64,000 bases of DNA. Origin: Hyphomonas adhaerens MHS-3. GTDB lineage: Bacteria > Pseudomonadota > Alphaproteobacteria > Caulobacterales > Hyphomonadaceae. Shown piece by piece: positions 51,199 through 60,250 of this stretch (position 1 is the stretch's first letter; every line of letters starts with the position of its first letter). The stretch spans positions 372,001-436,000 of the forward strand of contig NZ_ARYH01000002.1 of assembly GCF_000685235.1 (NCBI RefSeq). The letters are read 5' to 3'. The notes under the pieces were generated by a model that was not told the DNA's origin, did not search any database, and was given only the letters and a program-made list of their open reading frames with translations. Both the position numbers and the translations under genes were made by a program.

Positions 51199-54100
51199 CG
51201 CCGCCTCCGTCTTCGGTGTCGCCAGCCCATTCCGCCCGGCGGGCAAGGCGGTTGTAGCCATTGTCGTATTTCACGAACTGCACACGGGGCGCGGACAGGA
51301 AGGCGGAGTTATCCTCCCGGTAGGCCGCGATCAGGCGCAGCAGGCCCTCTTCCGCCGTTTTTGCCAGCTCGTCCGGCGTGGCCTGCAGGGCCCGGCTCTG
51401 GCCAACGATGCGGGCATCGGGCTTCGCCTTGAAGGCCACATATTCGAGGCCTGAGACGCTGGCAGCGGGAATACCTTTATAGCCACCCTTGCCTGCGATC
51501 AGGGCCTGCAAAGGCATTTGCTGGCTGAGTTCGGCCGCGATCTCCTTGTCCGAGGGCGGGCTTCCTGTCTTGAAGTCGATGACCACGAGGCTGCCGTCGG
51601 GCTGGCGTTCGATCCGGTCGGCCATGGCGGACAGGGTGAACGGCGCACCGCTGATGTCGAAATCCCAGCGCCCCTTCACTTCCAGCTTCGGTTTGCCATC
51701 AACCCGGCGCTCTGCCCGCCAGCCGAGATACCAGTCGGACATCTGCTCCAGCACTGCCCGCCGCGCGGCAAGAACAGCCTCCGGCTCTCCGGCCGCCGAA
51801 AGATTGCTCACCAGAAGCGAGACCAGGCGCTCTGTTGTCTTGGCCGTGCCTTCGTCCTCAAAATCTTCCAGCGCCTTGTGGATCGCGGTGCCGCGCGGCG
51901 CAGGACCGAGTTCGGCATTCATCGGCTCGATCCGGTCGAGTTTCAGCACCTGCTCCGCCCAGATCGCATAGGGATCGCGCTGCAGCGTATCGATCCGGGT
52001 AACGGACAGCTTGTGCGGCCAGCCCTCCGGACGCCGCCGCGGCTTCGGTTCCACCGGGAAGCCCTTGTCCAGCGTGTTCGTTCCCCTGTCCCGCAAGGCG
52101 AGTGCCCATTCGAGCGGACTGTCCCCGTCCGGCGAGAGCGCGTCCTTCGCGGCACTTCCCAGCGCGCCTTCTGCCAGCGTCTTCAGGCGCCAGACCCAGC
52201 GCGAGGCAACGGCCGGGGAATCGTTCCGCCGGAGGGCGTGCAGCATCGTCACCTTCGGCGCGCAGGCAAGTTGCGCAAAATCGTGTGCCGACAGGCCCAC
52301 CCGGTCTTCCGGATCGCTGATACCCAGATCCTTGCGGAACCGGCGCGGCAGGAACGCGTCGGCGGGCGGACGCTGCGGCCAGACATCTTCGTTCAGGCCT
52401 GCAAGGATGATGTGGCTGGCAGACTGGAGGCGCGCTTCGAGTGGTCCCCAGATGGCCAGCCTCGGGTGTTCCGCCACGCCTGCGCTGACGGTCCGCCCGG
52501 CAGCTTCGGCTTCGATCAGTTCGGCAAAGGCATGGGGTGGCATGGGCGCCAGATAGTCCGCGAGGTCTGCGACATGTTCCATCATTGCCGTGGCAGAGCG
52601 GCCGTCTTCCCCAGCCCATGGGAAAGGTGTCTGGCTGACGCGGGCCGCAAGCGCGGCGATCCGTTCCGCAATCTTCCGGCCCGGCATCGGGCCTTCACGG
52701 GACAGGTCCGCTTCGGTTTCGCGGAAGGCGATGGCGATCTGCTCAACCAGTTCTTCCGCAACCGCCTGCTCTTCATCGGAAAAGCTGGCATAGGGGTCCA
52801 GCTCCTTCCGTGAACGAACCGATGCCGCAAGATCATCCAGAGACTGCCAGTTGCGGGCACCGCGCAGGAAATAGCGGTCGAGACTGTCCGCACCTTCAAA
52901 GCCGCGGGCGAAAGGGTGCTTCAGAACAGCGCTCAGGATGACCGGCTCCGCAGGGTCCAGCACCCAGCGCGCGCAGAGGCCAATCAGGCTTCCGGCGGTC
53001 GTCTGGCCAAGCGGGCTGCCCGATGACGGCGGCACATCCAGCCCCCAGCGCTGCAGGACGCCGCTGACCCGGCGCGCCAAGGTCGCGTCCTGGGTGACCA
53101 GCGCAGCCGTCTCGCCCGGCTGCTCCATCACCTGGCGCAGCAGGAGCGCCGCGGTTTCCGCTTCCACAGCCTCATCCGGCGCCTCGATGACGGTCAGGCC
53201 GTCCAGCGCCGACAGGGCAAATGCTTCCTTTACCGTGCCGAGCGACGCGGACAGCGAGTCCAGCGTGCGGCGCCAGTCCGCCGTGGATTCCGCGGGCGCC
53301 AGCGCCTCGTGGATCATGCGGCGGCGCGCTTCGGCTTTCCCTGCGCCGTCCGTTCCCGGCCAGGTGCGGACATCGCCCGGCGCGACGCCCAGGTCGCGCA
53401 GCGTGTCGAACAGAATATGCTGCGGGTGGCTGACAGACCCGGCAATCACACTGCGGGCCTCTTCGTCGGCGTGAATGTCCAGCCCGGGCAGCACGACCAG
53501 TCCTTGAGGCAAGGCCATCGCCGCTTTCATCAGGATACGGCCTGCCGGTGTCGCACCCGTGGACCCCGCGATCAGGACAGGCGCTTGCGGCGGGTCCTCC
53601 GCCCAGCGCCGGGCCATGATGCGGGCCGCCGCGATGTCCCGCAGGAACGGATCGCTCTCTCCATTCTCTGCCAGCCATTCCGGCCAGCTTTCCGAAATGA
53701 TCTTCAGGAATTTGACCGATTGTTCCCAGTGTTTGGCCAGTTCGGCCGAGCCTGCGAGATCCGGCAGGCTGGACCAGTCGACATGCTCGCTAAGTGCGGC
53801 CTGCTCCATCAGGTGGCTCAGTTCCTGCGCCGCCGCCAGGGCCGATGCGGCCGGGGGCGTAACGCCGTAGGCCTGTTCGTAGAAGGCCTGTACCAGATGC
53901 GTCAGCGCCCCGAGGCGCCGCGCGGGCGACATGGCCGGTGGAAGGCCTGAACGCGCCGCATCGACCGAAGGCGTTTCGTCCGCCTCCATGTCGCCCAGCG
54001 TCCGGATATCTGGCGGCAGGATCGGCTTCTCGCCGCCCGCATCGTAAAGCACGCCTGCCAGAACCCGGGCGGAACGCCGGTTCGGCACATAGATGATGGC

Positions 54101-54238
54101 ATCGGCGAGGGCCGCAGGATTTTCGGCCAGCCCCGCTTCCCTCGCCAGCGTGCCCGCCAGCGCCCGCAGGAAGTCCGTTCCCGGAGGAATGGTATAAACG
54201 CGGGACGCACCAGAGAACAGTCCGGCCTTATCCGCCAT
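51191..54238 (-). CDS. addB: Double-strand break repair nuclease subunit AddB (alphaproteobacterial type)
   Basis: 1015 residues. The N-terminal half resembles an inactivated UvrD-like domain, with YVPNRRSARVLAGVL but no clear Walker A lysine motif. The C-terminal nuclease has VVIDFKTGSPPSDKEIA around residue 895 and QMPLQALI downstream, the second active site of AddAB. No cluster-cysteine pattern was evident in the C-terminus. The start overlaps the murU end by eleven bases. Confidence 0.92.
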   Translation of the reverse strand: MADKAGLFSGASRVYTIPPGTDFLRALAGTLAREAGLAENPAALADAIIYVPNRRSARVLAGVLYDAGGEKPILPPDIRTLGDMEADETPSVDAARSGLPPAMSPARRLGALTHLVQAFYEQAYGVTPPAASALAAAQELSHLMEQAALSEHVDWSSLPDLAGSAELAKHWEQSVKFLKIISESWPEWLAENGESDPFLRDIAAARIMARRWAEDPPQAPVLIAGSTGATPAGRILMKAAMALPQGLVVLPGLDIHADEEARSVIAGSVSHPQHILFDTLRDLGVAPGDVRTWPGTDGAGKAEARRRMIHEALAPAESTADWRRTLDSLSASLGTVKEAFALSALDGLTVIEAPDEAVEAETAALLLRQVMEQPGETAALVTQDATLARRVSGVLQRWGLDVPPSSGSPLGQTTAGSLIGLCARWVLDPAEPVILSAVLKHPFARGFEGADSLDRYFLRGARNWQSLDDLAASVRSRKELDPYASFSDEEQAVAEELVEQIAIAFRETEADLSREGPMPGRKIAERIAALAARVSQTPFPWAGEDGRSATAMMEHVADLADYLAPMPPHAFAELIEAEAAGRTVSAGVAEHPRLAIWGPLEARLQSASHIILAGLNEDVWPQRPPADAFLPRRFRKDLGISDPEDRVGLSAHDFAQLACAPKVTMLHALRRNDSPAVASRWVWRLKTLAEGALGSAAKDALSPDGDSPLEWALALRDRGTNTLDKGFPVEPKPRRRPEGWPHKLSVTRIDTLQRDPYAIWAEQVLKLDRIEPMNAELGPAPRGTAIHKALEDFEDEGTAKTTERLVSLLVSNLSAAGEPEAVLAARRAVLEQMSDWYLGWRAERRVDGKPKLEVKGRWDFDISGAPFTLSAMADRIERQPDGSLVVIDFKTGSPPSDKEIAAELSQQMPLQALIAGKGGYKGIPAASVSGLEYVAFKAKPDARIVGQSRALQATPDELAKTAEEGLLRLIAAYREDNSAFLSAPRVQFVKYDNGYNRLARRAEWAGDTEDGGGDE

Positions 54239-54953
54239 GGCAGGCCAGCCACATGTCTGCGTCTTTCAGCGCCTGCGGATCGCCGACATGCAGCCAGAAC
54301 CGGTCCAGCAGGACGCCATGCAGGCGCTTTTGCTCGATCAGCGGCGCCCAGACGCGCAGGGCCGAGAAACGCTCAACAGGTTCGTTGTCGTAAAGCTGAG
54401 GCCGGATGAGACGCAGGCCGCAAAAGGCGTAAGGTGCGCTCGGGGCGTCGCCGCGGCGGGTCATGCTGCCGTCTTCGTGGCGGAAGAAATCTCCCGGTCC
54501 GCCGAAACCCAGCGTCCGCCCGGTATCGGCCACCAGCAGCAAAGCATCCATCGCTGCAGGATCGAACGCATCAGCCAGCGCCTCGACAGGTTCGGGTCCG
54601 GCCGGTTCCCAGAAGGCATCCGTATTCGCGACAAGGATGGGATCGTCCCCCAGAAGCGGGCGCGCCTTGGCCAACGCTCCACCTGTCTCCAGGACGTCGC
54701 CGCGCTCATCGGAAATGATGATCTCGATATCCGTACGTGACTTCAGGTGCGCTTCCACCTGGTCTGCCAGATAGTGGACATTGACGACCGCACGCTTCAC
54801 TCCCGCGGCGACGAGCGGATCCAGCATCCGGTCGATCAGCGCTTTGCCCCGCACCTCGATCAGCGGCTTCGGGCACGCATCCGTCAGCGGCCGCATGCGC
54901 GTGCCAAGACCGGCAGCAAGCACCATCGCGGTGTGCGGAACAGGCACGCTCAT
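54228..54953 (-). CDS. murU: Nucleotidyltransferase, MurU-like N-acetylmuramate-1-phosphate uridylyltransferase
   Basis: 241 residues. MVLAAGLGTRMRPLTDACPK (residues 10-29) is the nucleotidyltransferase signature with the catalytic Arg/Lys; VNVHYLADQVEAHL and DERGDVLETGGALAKA follow. In pseudomonads and alphaproteobacteria MurU follows AmgK in cell-wall recycling and forms UDP-MurNAc, bypassing de novo synthesis and lowering fosfomycin sensitivity. The start codon abuts the amgK stop. The assignment relies partly on the amgK neighbour; a general sugar-nucleotide transferase is the alternative. Confidence 0.88.
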   Translation of the reverse strand: MSVPVPHTAMVLAAGLGTRMRPLTDACPKPLIEVRGKALIDRMLDPLVAAGVKRAVVNVHYLADQVEAHLKSRTDIEIIISDERGDVLETGGALAKARPLLGDDPILVANTDAFWEPAGPEPVEALADAFDPAAMDALLLVADTGRTLGFGGPGDFFRHEDGSMTRRGDAPSAPYAFCGLRLIRPQLYDNEPVERFSALRVWAPLIEQKRLHGVLLDRFWLHVGDPQALKDADMWLACHGG

Positions 54954-56045
54954 TCAGAAGCCCTCGAAAACAAAAGGTGTGGTCCGGCGCACGAAGGCGT
55001 TCATGTCCTTAAGCGCGGGATGTGACAGATTTCGGGCGAGAATGGCCAGCTGCCGCGGCTGAAACAGACCATAGCGCGGTTTGTTATCGCGGTGCTGGAG
55101 ACGGGAAAACACGCCGGCAATGCGCAGGGCGTTCAGCGCGCCGATCACGGCCAGCCGCTCGTCGAAGGCCTCGCGCGACTTTCCGGTCTCATCCAGATAA
55201 TGCCGGATCGCCGCTTCGGCCGCTTCGGGTGAGACGGCCCGGCGGGCGTCCTGAGTCAGCATCGCCATGTCCCAGGCGTCCCAGCCGCGCACGGCATCCT
55301 GGAAGTCCAGCAGGCCAAGTTCGCCATTGCCCAGCCAGAGCAGGTTCTCGGCGTGAAAATCCCGCAGGGTGAATGTGCGGGGAAATTCCATCGCCTGCGC
55401 GATCAGACCGTCGCGCACTTTCTCCCACTCTTCCCGTTCGGCGCCTTCCAGCGGGCCGCCGCCGCGCTCTGCGCGCAGCCAGTCGGCATAGAGGTCGGCA
55501 TTGGACGTCAGGGCCAGCTGGTCAAAATCCAGGACCGGCCAGACTTCCGCGCCGTTCGACAAGACGTCCGGTGCCTCTTCGCGGTGCAGCTCTGCAAGAA
55601 CGCCCGCAGCGGTAACATACGCCGTTTGCTCGTCGAGCCGGCCGGCTTCGATCTGGCGGGCAATTTCGAGGTTTTCCCCGAAATCCTCGATCAGCGCGAA
55701 TCCGTGGGCGCTGTCATGCGCGAAGATCTCAGGCGCCCGGAAACCGCGATAGTGCAGATAGTTGGCGACCAGAACGAACGCATCCACCCGGCTCGCGGCA
55801 AGGCGTGTCGAGGCATTCCAGCCCATCGCGATCCGTGTCTCGTCATCGGCATCGGGCGGACAGGGACTGTCCTCCACATTGGGCGCATCCATCAGCAGCG
55901 CGCGTGTTTTGTCCGGCCTGACAAGGCGGATGTACCGCCGCGTGGAGGCATCCTGTCCAAGCGGGAAACGCGCTGCATCATCCCAGCCCGCACGGGCCAG
56001 AAAGGCGTCCATATCTGCCGCGCGGCCTGCGTCGTCAAAACCCAT
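54954..56045 (-). CDS. amgK: Aminoglycoside-phosphotransferase-fold sugar kinase, AmgK-like (MurNAc/GlcNAc 1-kinase)
   Basis: 363 residues, protein-kinase-like fold. Lead STRRYIRLVRPD (N-lobe), FALIEDFGENLEIARQIEAG (about residues 115-134), catalytic loop LRDFHAENLLWLGNGELGLL with Asp and Asn (about 222-241) and LDFQDAVRGWDAWDMAML (DFG-like Asp). AmgK phosphorylates MurNAc or GlcNAc on C1 for MurU. Position between tsaE and murU agrees with the conserved order in this class. Overlaps tsaE by eleven bases. Confidence 0.88.
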   Translation of the reverse strand: MGFDDAGRAADMDAFLARAGWDDAARFPLGQDASTRRYIRLVRPDKTRALLMDAPNVEDSPCPPDADDETRIAMGWNASTRLAASRVDAFVLVANYLHYRGFRAPEIFAHDSAHGFALIEDFGENLEIARQIEAGRLDEQTAYVTAAGVLAELHREEAPDVLSNGAEVWPVLDFDQLALTSNADLYADWLRAERGGGPLEGAEREEWEKVRDGLIAQAMEFPRTFTLRDFHAENLLWLGNGELGLLDFQDAVRGWDAWDMAMLTQDARRAVSPEAAEAAIRHYLDETGKSREAFDERLAVIGALNALRIAGVFSRLQHRDNKPRYGLFQPRQLAILARNLSHPALKDMNAFVRRTTPFVFEGF

Positions 56046-56490
56046 GGAGACGTGTCTGCCAGCCTTCGCCGCGCGGTTCCAGTGTTACGCGCCGCCCTTC
56101 GGCAAGGATTTCAATCGTCACATCCAGCCGCCACTCCGGCAGGTGATCCCCGGCCCGGTCCGGCCATTCGATCAGGGCAATGCCGTCCTGCGTCTCGTCC
56201 CAGCCGAGTTCGACCACTTCATCGGGCGATTTCAGGCGATAGAGATCGAAATGCCAGATCGGGAGCGGCCCGGAATCGTACATCTGTACAAGCGTATAAG
56301 TCGGGCTCGGGACATCCATCGTCCCGCTATAGTCCGCTATAAGCCCGCGGGAGAATGTCGTTTTCCCGGCCCCAAGGTCCCCGTGAAGGGCAATCACGTC
56401 CCCCGCCTCAAGCATTCGGGCGACACGTGCCCCCACGTCACGCAGGGCAGTCTCGTCTGGACATTCAAGAATCACTGTCATCTCATGCAC
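56035..56490 (-). CDS. tsaE: tRNA threonylcarbamoyladenosine biosynthesis ATPase TsaE
   Basis: 151 residues, essential P-loop partner of TsaB/TsaD in t6A formation at A37. VIALHGDLGAGKTTFSRGLI (about residues 33-52) is Walker A; PSPTYTLVQMYDSG and IWHFDLYRLKSPDEVVELGW (about 88-107) are the family motifs, and VALIEWPDR follows. First gene of the minus-strand unit tsaE-amgK-murU-addB-addA. A 129-base divergent region with a palindrome separates it from a ferredoxin reductase. Confidence 0.94.
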   Translation of the reverse strand: MHEMTVILECPDETALRDVGARVARMLEAGDVIALHGDLGAGKTTFSRGLIADYSGTMDVPSPTYTLVQMYDSGPLPIWHFDLYRLKSPDEVVELGWDETQDGIALIEWPDRAGDHLPEWRLDVTIEILAEGRRVTLEPRGEGWQTRLHGF

Positions 56491-56573
56491 TTTAAGGCCG
56501 CTGCGATAATTCGTGCCATGGATTCGCGGCGCCTTGCACTGTAACTGGCCAGGATATAAAAGGCTAAAAAACG

Positions 56574-56587
56574 TGACGCATGCGTCA
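56574..56587. promoter_or_regulatory. Perfect palindrome in the tsaE/ferredoxin reductase divergent promoter
   Basis: TGACGCATGCGTCA is a perfect 14-base palindrome, 33 bases before the ferredoxin reductase start and in an AT-rich setting (GGCTAAAAAACG upstream). Looks like an operator for a dimeric regulator; which one is unknown. Confidence 0.5.
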
Positions 56588-56619
56588 TAAATATGGTTCG
56601 GCCTTGAGGGAGGTAGAAT

Positions 56620-57867
56620 TTGGATCTTTCAGACGCATCGCAGATCGTACTGATCGGCGGCGGGCAGGCAGCGGCGCAGGCCGTGCAATCGCTGCGTATG
56701 GGCGGCTATTCCGGCAAGCTGGTGCTTGTGGGTGATGAACCTGTCCTGCCCTACCAGCGTCCGCCTCTGTCGAAGGCCTACATGAAGGGGGAGTTCGCCG
56801 AAGAGCGCCTCTTCTTCAAACCCGGTGCCTGGTACGAAGACAATGATGTCGAGCTGATCCTCTCGACCCGTGCCATCCGGATTGACCGCGCGGCCCGGAT
56901 TGTCGAACTCGAACACGGTGCCACGCTGGCCTATGATGCGCTGATCCTGTGTACCGGATCCCGCCCGCGTCCGCTGCCTGCAAAGGGCGCAGACCTTGAA
57001 AACGTTTACGATTTACGCGGTCTTGGCGATGTTGACCGGATCCAGCCAAATATGGTGGCCGGCCGCCGGCTGGTGATCATCGGCGCAGGTTATATCGGCC
57101 TCGAAGCCGCGGCCGTTGCCCGCCAGATGGGGCTTGAGGTGACGGTCCTCGAAATGGCGGACCGTGTGCTGGCCCGCGTGACCAGCCCGACCATGAGCGC
57201 CTTCTACGAGAAGGAACACCGGGCGCAGGGCGCCACGATCCTGACCGGTGCCCGGCTTGACCATCTCGAAGGCGAAAACGGCAAGGTGAGCGCTGCGGTC
57301 CTCGCGGACGGCACCAAACTGCCTGCGGACATGGTCCTGGTAGGCATCGGGATTCTGCCAAATGTCGAACTCGCCGAAGAAGCCGGGCTGACCATCGACA
57401 ATGGTGTGGCAACCGATCGTGACGCACGCACATCCGATCCCCGCATCTTCGCAGCAGGTGACTGCGCGAGCCGGCCGCTGGTCCATTATGGTCATGCCGG
57501 CCGTCTCGAAAGCGTCCATAACGCGATCGAACAGGGTAAGCTTGCTGCCGCGGCGATCCTTGGAAAACCACGCCCGCCAGAGGATTGCCCCTGGTTCTGG
57601 TCAGACCAGTATGACCTGAAACTGCAGATCGCAGGCCTCAACCAGGGACATGACGAAATCGTCGTGCGCGGCAATCCGGATGACCGGAAATTTGCCGTCT
57701 TCTATCTGCGTAACGGCACGCTGATTGCGGTCGACGCGGTGAACAGCCCGCCAGAATTCCTGGCGTCCAAGAAATTGATCATGATGGGCTCAAAGGTTGC
57801 GCCCGACATGCTCAAGGATACATCCACCTCAATGAAAGACATCGCTGCGGCCGCCGCCACAGCCTAA
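56620..57867 (+). CDS. FAD-dependent ferredoxin reductase
   Basis: 415 residues, putidaredoxin/rhodocoxin reductase type. FAD motif [20 protein letters not shown] (residues 9-28), [16 protein letters not shown], the NAD-binding [20 protein letters not shown] (about 150-169) and [12 protein letters not shown] (about 276-287) follow the family. Passes electrons from NADH to the 2Fe-2S ferredoxin downstream. Start is TTG 56620 with AGGGAGG seven bases upstream. The downstream gap of 17 bases shows one operon with the ferredoxin gene. Confidence 0.93.
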   Translation: MDLSDASQIVLIGGGQAAAQAVQSLRMGGYSGKLVLVGDEPVLPYQRPPLSKAYMKGEFAEERLFFKPGAWYEDNDVELILSTRAIRIDRAARIVELEHGATLAYDALILCTGSRPRPLPAKGADLENVYDLRGLGDVDRIQPNMVAGRRLVIIGAGYIGLEAAAVARQMGLEVTVLEMADRVLARVTSPTMSAFYEKEHRAQGATILTGARLDHLEGENGKVSAAVLADGTKLPADMVLVGIGILPNVELAEEAGLTIDNGVATDRDARTSDPRIFAAGDCASRPLVHYGHAGRLESVHNAIEQGKLAAAAILGKPRPPEDCPWFWSDQYDLKLQIAGLNQGHDEIVVRGNPDDRKFAVFYLRNGTLIAVDAVNSPPEFLASKKLIMMGSKVAPDMLKDTSTSMKDIAAAAATA

Positions 57868-57884
57868 GGGAGACCAAAAAGCCG

Positions 57885-58205
57885 ATGCCGAAGATTACCT
57901 ATATCGACCACGATGGCACCGAACGCACAGTCGAGGCGAAGAATGGCGAGTCCGTGATGGAAGCCGCAATCAAGAACTCCATTCCCGGCATTGATGCTGA
58001 CTGCGGCGGGGCCTGCGCCTGCGCCACTTGCCACGTCTATGTCGACACCAATTTCATGGACAAAGTGGGCGAGCAGCAGGAAATGGAGAAGTCGATGCTC
58101 GACTTCGCCGAGAATGTTCAGGACAACTCCCGCCTCTCCTGCCAGATCACCGTCTCTGACGACCTGGACGGCCTGCGCGTGACGACGCCGGAAAGCCAGC
58201 ACTAA
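57885..58205 (+). CDS. 2Fe-2S ferredoxin (adrenodoxin type)
   Basis: 106 residues. Cluster ligands are Cys40, Cys46, Cys49 and Cys86 (C-x5-C-x2-C-x36-C) in [18 protein letters not shown] and RLSCQITV, as in rhodocoxin/terpredoxin or FdxB proteins. Electron partner of the reductase encoded 17 bases upstream; a cytochrome P450 or another terminal oxidase is not in this window. A strong terminator follows at 58230. Confidence 0.96.
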   Translation: MPKITYIDHDGTERTVEAKNGESVMEAAIKNSIPGIDADCGGACACATCHVYVDTNFMDKVGEQQEMEKSMLDFAENVQDNSRLSCQITVSDDLDGLRVTTPESQH

Positions 58206-58229
58206 GGCAGGCTCCCTTCCCGAATTCAG

Positions 58230-58264
58230 CGCCCCGGCCCGTTTGGTCGGGGCGTTTTGTTTTG
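58230..58264 (+). terminator. Rho-independent terminator of the ferredoxin operon
   Basis: CGCCCCG (58230-58236) pairs with CGGGGCG (58248-58254), followed by TTTTGTTTTG. 24 bases after the ferredoxin stop. Confidence 0.88.
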
Positions 58265-58349
58265 GCCTCCGTTCCCCTTGCGACATGGGTTGGTTCCGAA
58301 AAGGAATGCGGCTAGGCAGGAATCAAATCCGACACAACGGACACGGGCC

Positions 58350-59138
58350 ATGAACTATACAGATCTCATCTCTTCCATCGCTTTCAGCGCGGACAACACC
58401 TCGCGCGTCAACGTGCCTGAAGACTGGATGCAGGGCCGCACCACCTATGGCGGACTGACGGCCGCGCTTTGCCTGAAGGCTGCGCTCCCCCTGGCAGGCG
58501 GCCGCCCGCTACGGTCCGCGCAGATCGCCTTTGTCGGCCCCGCGTCCGGAGAACTGGTGTCTGTTCCGACTGTCCTGCGGGAGGGCAAGAATACGGCGTT
58601 CATCTCGGTCCGCATGACCGGACCGGAAGGCGTGGTGGCGGAGTGCATTTTTGCGTTCGGAACCGCGCGGGAGTCGAGCCTCGACTTCTCCAACATGATC
58701 GCGCCCAAGGTAACGCTGCCGGATGACACCCAGCAATTCTTTCCGGATGAGCGCCGCCGGCCCGCCTTCTCCCGCCATTTCAATGTGCGTCTGGCCAAAG
58801 GCGGCCGGCCGATCAGCGGTGCGCCGGATGGCGAGATCGTCCTGTGGCTGCGCCACCGGGACGAAACGGCGCCCATGGATGCCGTTACGCTTCTGGCCAT
58901 TGCGGATTCCCCGCCCCCCGCAGCCTTGTCGATGCTGACCGTTCCGGGCCGCATCAGCTCCATGACCTGGATGGCGGAATTCCTGACGGACGATATCTCT
59001 ACCGAGAATGGGTGGTTCCTTGCCCAGCACATCGCGCAAACGGCGCAGCAGGGCTATTCCAGCCAGGCCATGCGCCTGTGGAATTCGAAAGGCGAGCCGA
59101 TCATGGTCGGCCGCCAGACAATCGCGGTGTTCGGCTAG
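58350..59138 (+). CDS. Acyl-CoA thioesterase family protein (double hotdog)
   Basis: 262 residues, same architecture as the gene at 17317-18102. WMQGRTTYGGLTAALCLKAA (about residues 26-45) is the first hotdog helix, ALPLAGGRPLRSAQIAFVGP follows, and the second hotdog starts near residue 140 with RHFNVRLAKGGRPISGAPDG. Cytoplasmic, no signal. Start ATG 58350; the frame opens earlier at 58257 but this crosses the ferredoxin terminator. Convergent with the TIR gene. Confidence 0.82.
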   Translation: MNYTDLISSIAFSADNTSRVNVPEDWMQGRTTYGGLTAALCLKAALPLAGGRPLRSAQIAFVGPASGELVSVPTVLREGKNTAFISVRMTGPEGVVAECIFAFGTARESSLDFSNMIAPKVTLPDDTQQFFPDERRRPAFSRHFNVRLAKGGRPISGAPDGEIVLWLRHRDETAPMDAVTLLAIADSPPPAALSMLTVPGRISSMTWMAEFLTDDISTENGWFLAQHIAQTAQQGYSSQAMRLWNSKGEPIMVGRQTIAVFG

Positions 59139-59141
59139 GGC

Positions 59142-60104
59142 CTACTCGTCTTCCGGCGGTGTCGTGTCGTCGATGATCGGGCCATGTCCCATGCCGATGT
59201 CGACGGGCCCCTGCTCGATGAATTCGACCATGTCGCGCGGCACCGTCCCGGCAGGGCAAGCCGCCACGACCGGCTGGGCATTCCCGACGGCCGGAAGTCT
59301 GGCATCGACGCGCTCGACCGGTTGTGACCGGACGACCAGGCTGAACAGGAAAATGGCGGTGATTGCGGCGCCAATCGCGGCGATGGTCCAGGTGCCATAG
59401 ACGGGATCTTCGTCAGGCTGGACCACGGTGGCCTGTGCCGTGCGGGCGTTTGCGGAAGCCCTCGCCACAGCCGCAGAAACGCCCGTCGTGGGCTTGGCCG
59501 CTTGCTGGCCATTGCCATTCCGGATCGTTGTCGCCGCCTTCGAGGCCGCTTCCGCCGCTTCTTTTGCGGGCTCCGGTTTGATGCCGAGTGCTTTCTCGCG
59601 CTTTTGCCGGTCAGCGATTGCCAATGGATCGTCCGGATGAGCTTCAAACCAGGCCTCCCGGCCTTCTTCGTCCTTTGAGCCGAGCTTCATCCAGGCGCGC
59701 AGATCCGTCCGGCCTGTCCGTTCCGCCAGCTCCTCCACCAGCTTGTAGAAGCCTTCCGGCATCTTGCGGGAGGTAAACCCTTCCAGCGCAAAGCGTTTGA
59801 TCTTGCGATAGGGCTCATAGGGGATGGTCTTGTCGATGCCGGCATGTACCAGCATCCCGTCCCGGGAATTGCCGACGGCCGCGGCCGCGCGCACCCAGTC
59901 GTTCTTCACGGAATTTTCGGACCACAGAACCAGCATGTTGCCGGACTTTCCGGCATCGCGCGCGTCCTTCGCGTCGAAAATATCGTCTTCCGTTTGTTTC
60001 TGATTGAAACGAACGGTGAATTTGAGCGAGCGGAGACGACGGGCGACCAGTTTCGCCATGTCGAAATCTTCCGGCACAGTTACGAGAAAGACGTCATAAG
60101 CCAT
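59142..60104 (-). CDS. TIR-domain protein with C-terminal transmembrane helix
   Basis: 320 residues. TIR domain at about residues 1-125: AYDVFLVTVPEDFDMAKLVA (strand A, helix A), SLKFTVRFN, SGNMLVLWSENSVKNDWVRA (box 2-like region with Trp70). Bacterial TIR NADases carry Glu three or four residues after that Trp; here the sequence is WVRAAAAVG, so the catalytic Glu is absent. A disordered Ala/Pro linker (about 175-230) leads to one transmembrane helix (WTIAAIGAAITAIFLFSLVV, about 239-258) and a short C-terminus rich in Asp and Pro. Likely a signalling adaptor rather than an NADase. Divergent from ychF. Confidence 0.78.
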   Translation of the reverse strand: MAYDVFLVTVPEDFDMAKLVARRLRSLKFTVRFNQKQTEDDIFDAKDARDAGKSGNMLVLWSENSVKNDWVRAAAAVGNSRDGMLVHAGIDKTIPYEPYRKIKRFALEGFTSRKMPEGFYKLVEELAERTGRTDLRAWMKLGSKDEEGREAWFEAHPDDPLAIADRQKREKALGIKPEPAKEAAEAASKAATTIRNGNGQQAAKPTTGVSAAVARASANARTAQATVVQPDEDPVYGTWTIAAIGAAITAIFLFSLVVRSQPVERVDARLPAVGNAQPVVAACPAGTVPRDMVEFIEQGPVDIGMGHGPIIDDTTPPEDE

Positions 60105-60250
60105 GCGTTCTGCCTTGCATTTCGTGGGCCAACCTTACCGAAAGCCCTCTTGTTGAACACCCAATTCCGCTGTCAGGAGAGAAAACCGCCTGTTTTTCCT
60201 CCGGGAATAGGGCTATGGCCCCCTCGAAATCTAAGTTTAAGGAGGCCGGA

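Noticed and set aside
47947..51432. Long open frame of about 1161 codons on the plus strand
   Set aside because: Antisense to addA, which has complete helicase and nuclease motifs.
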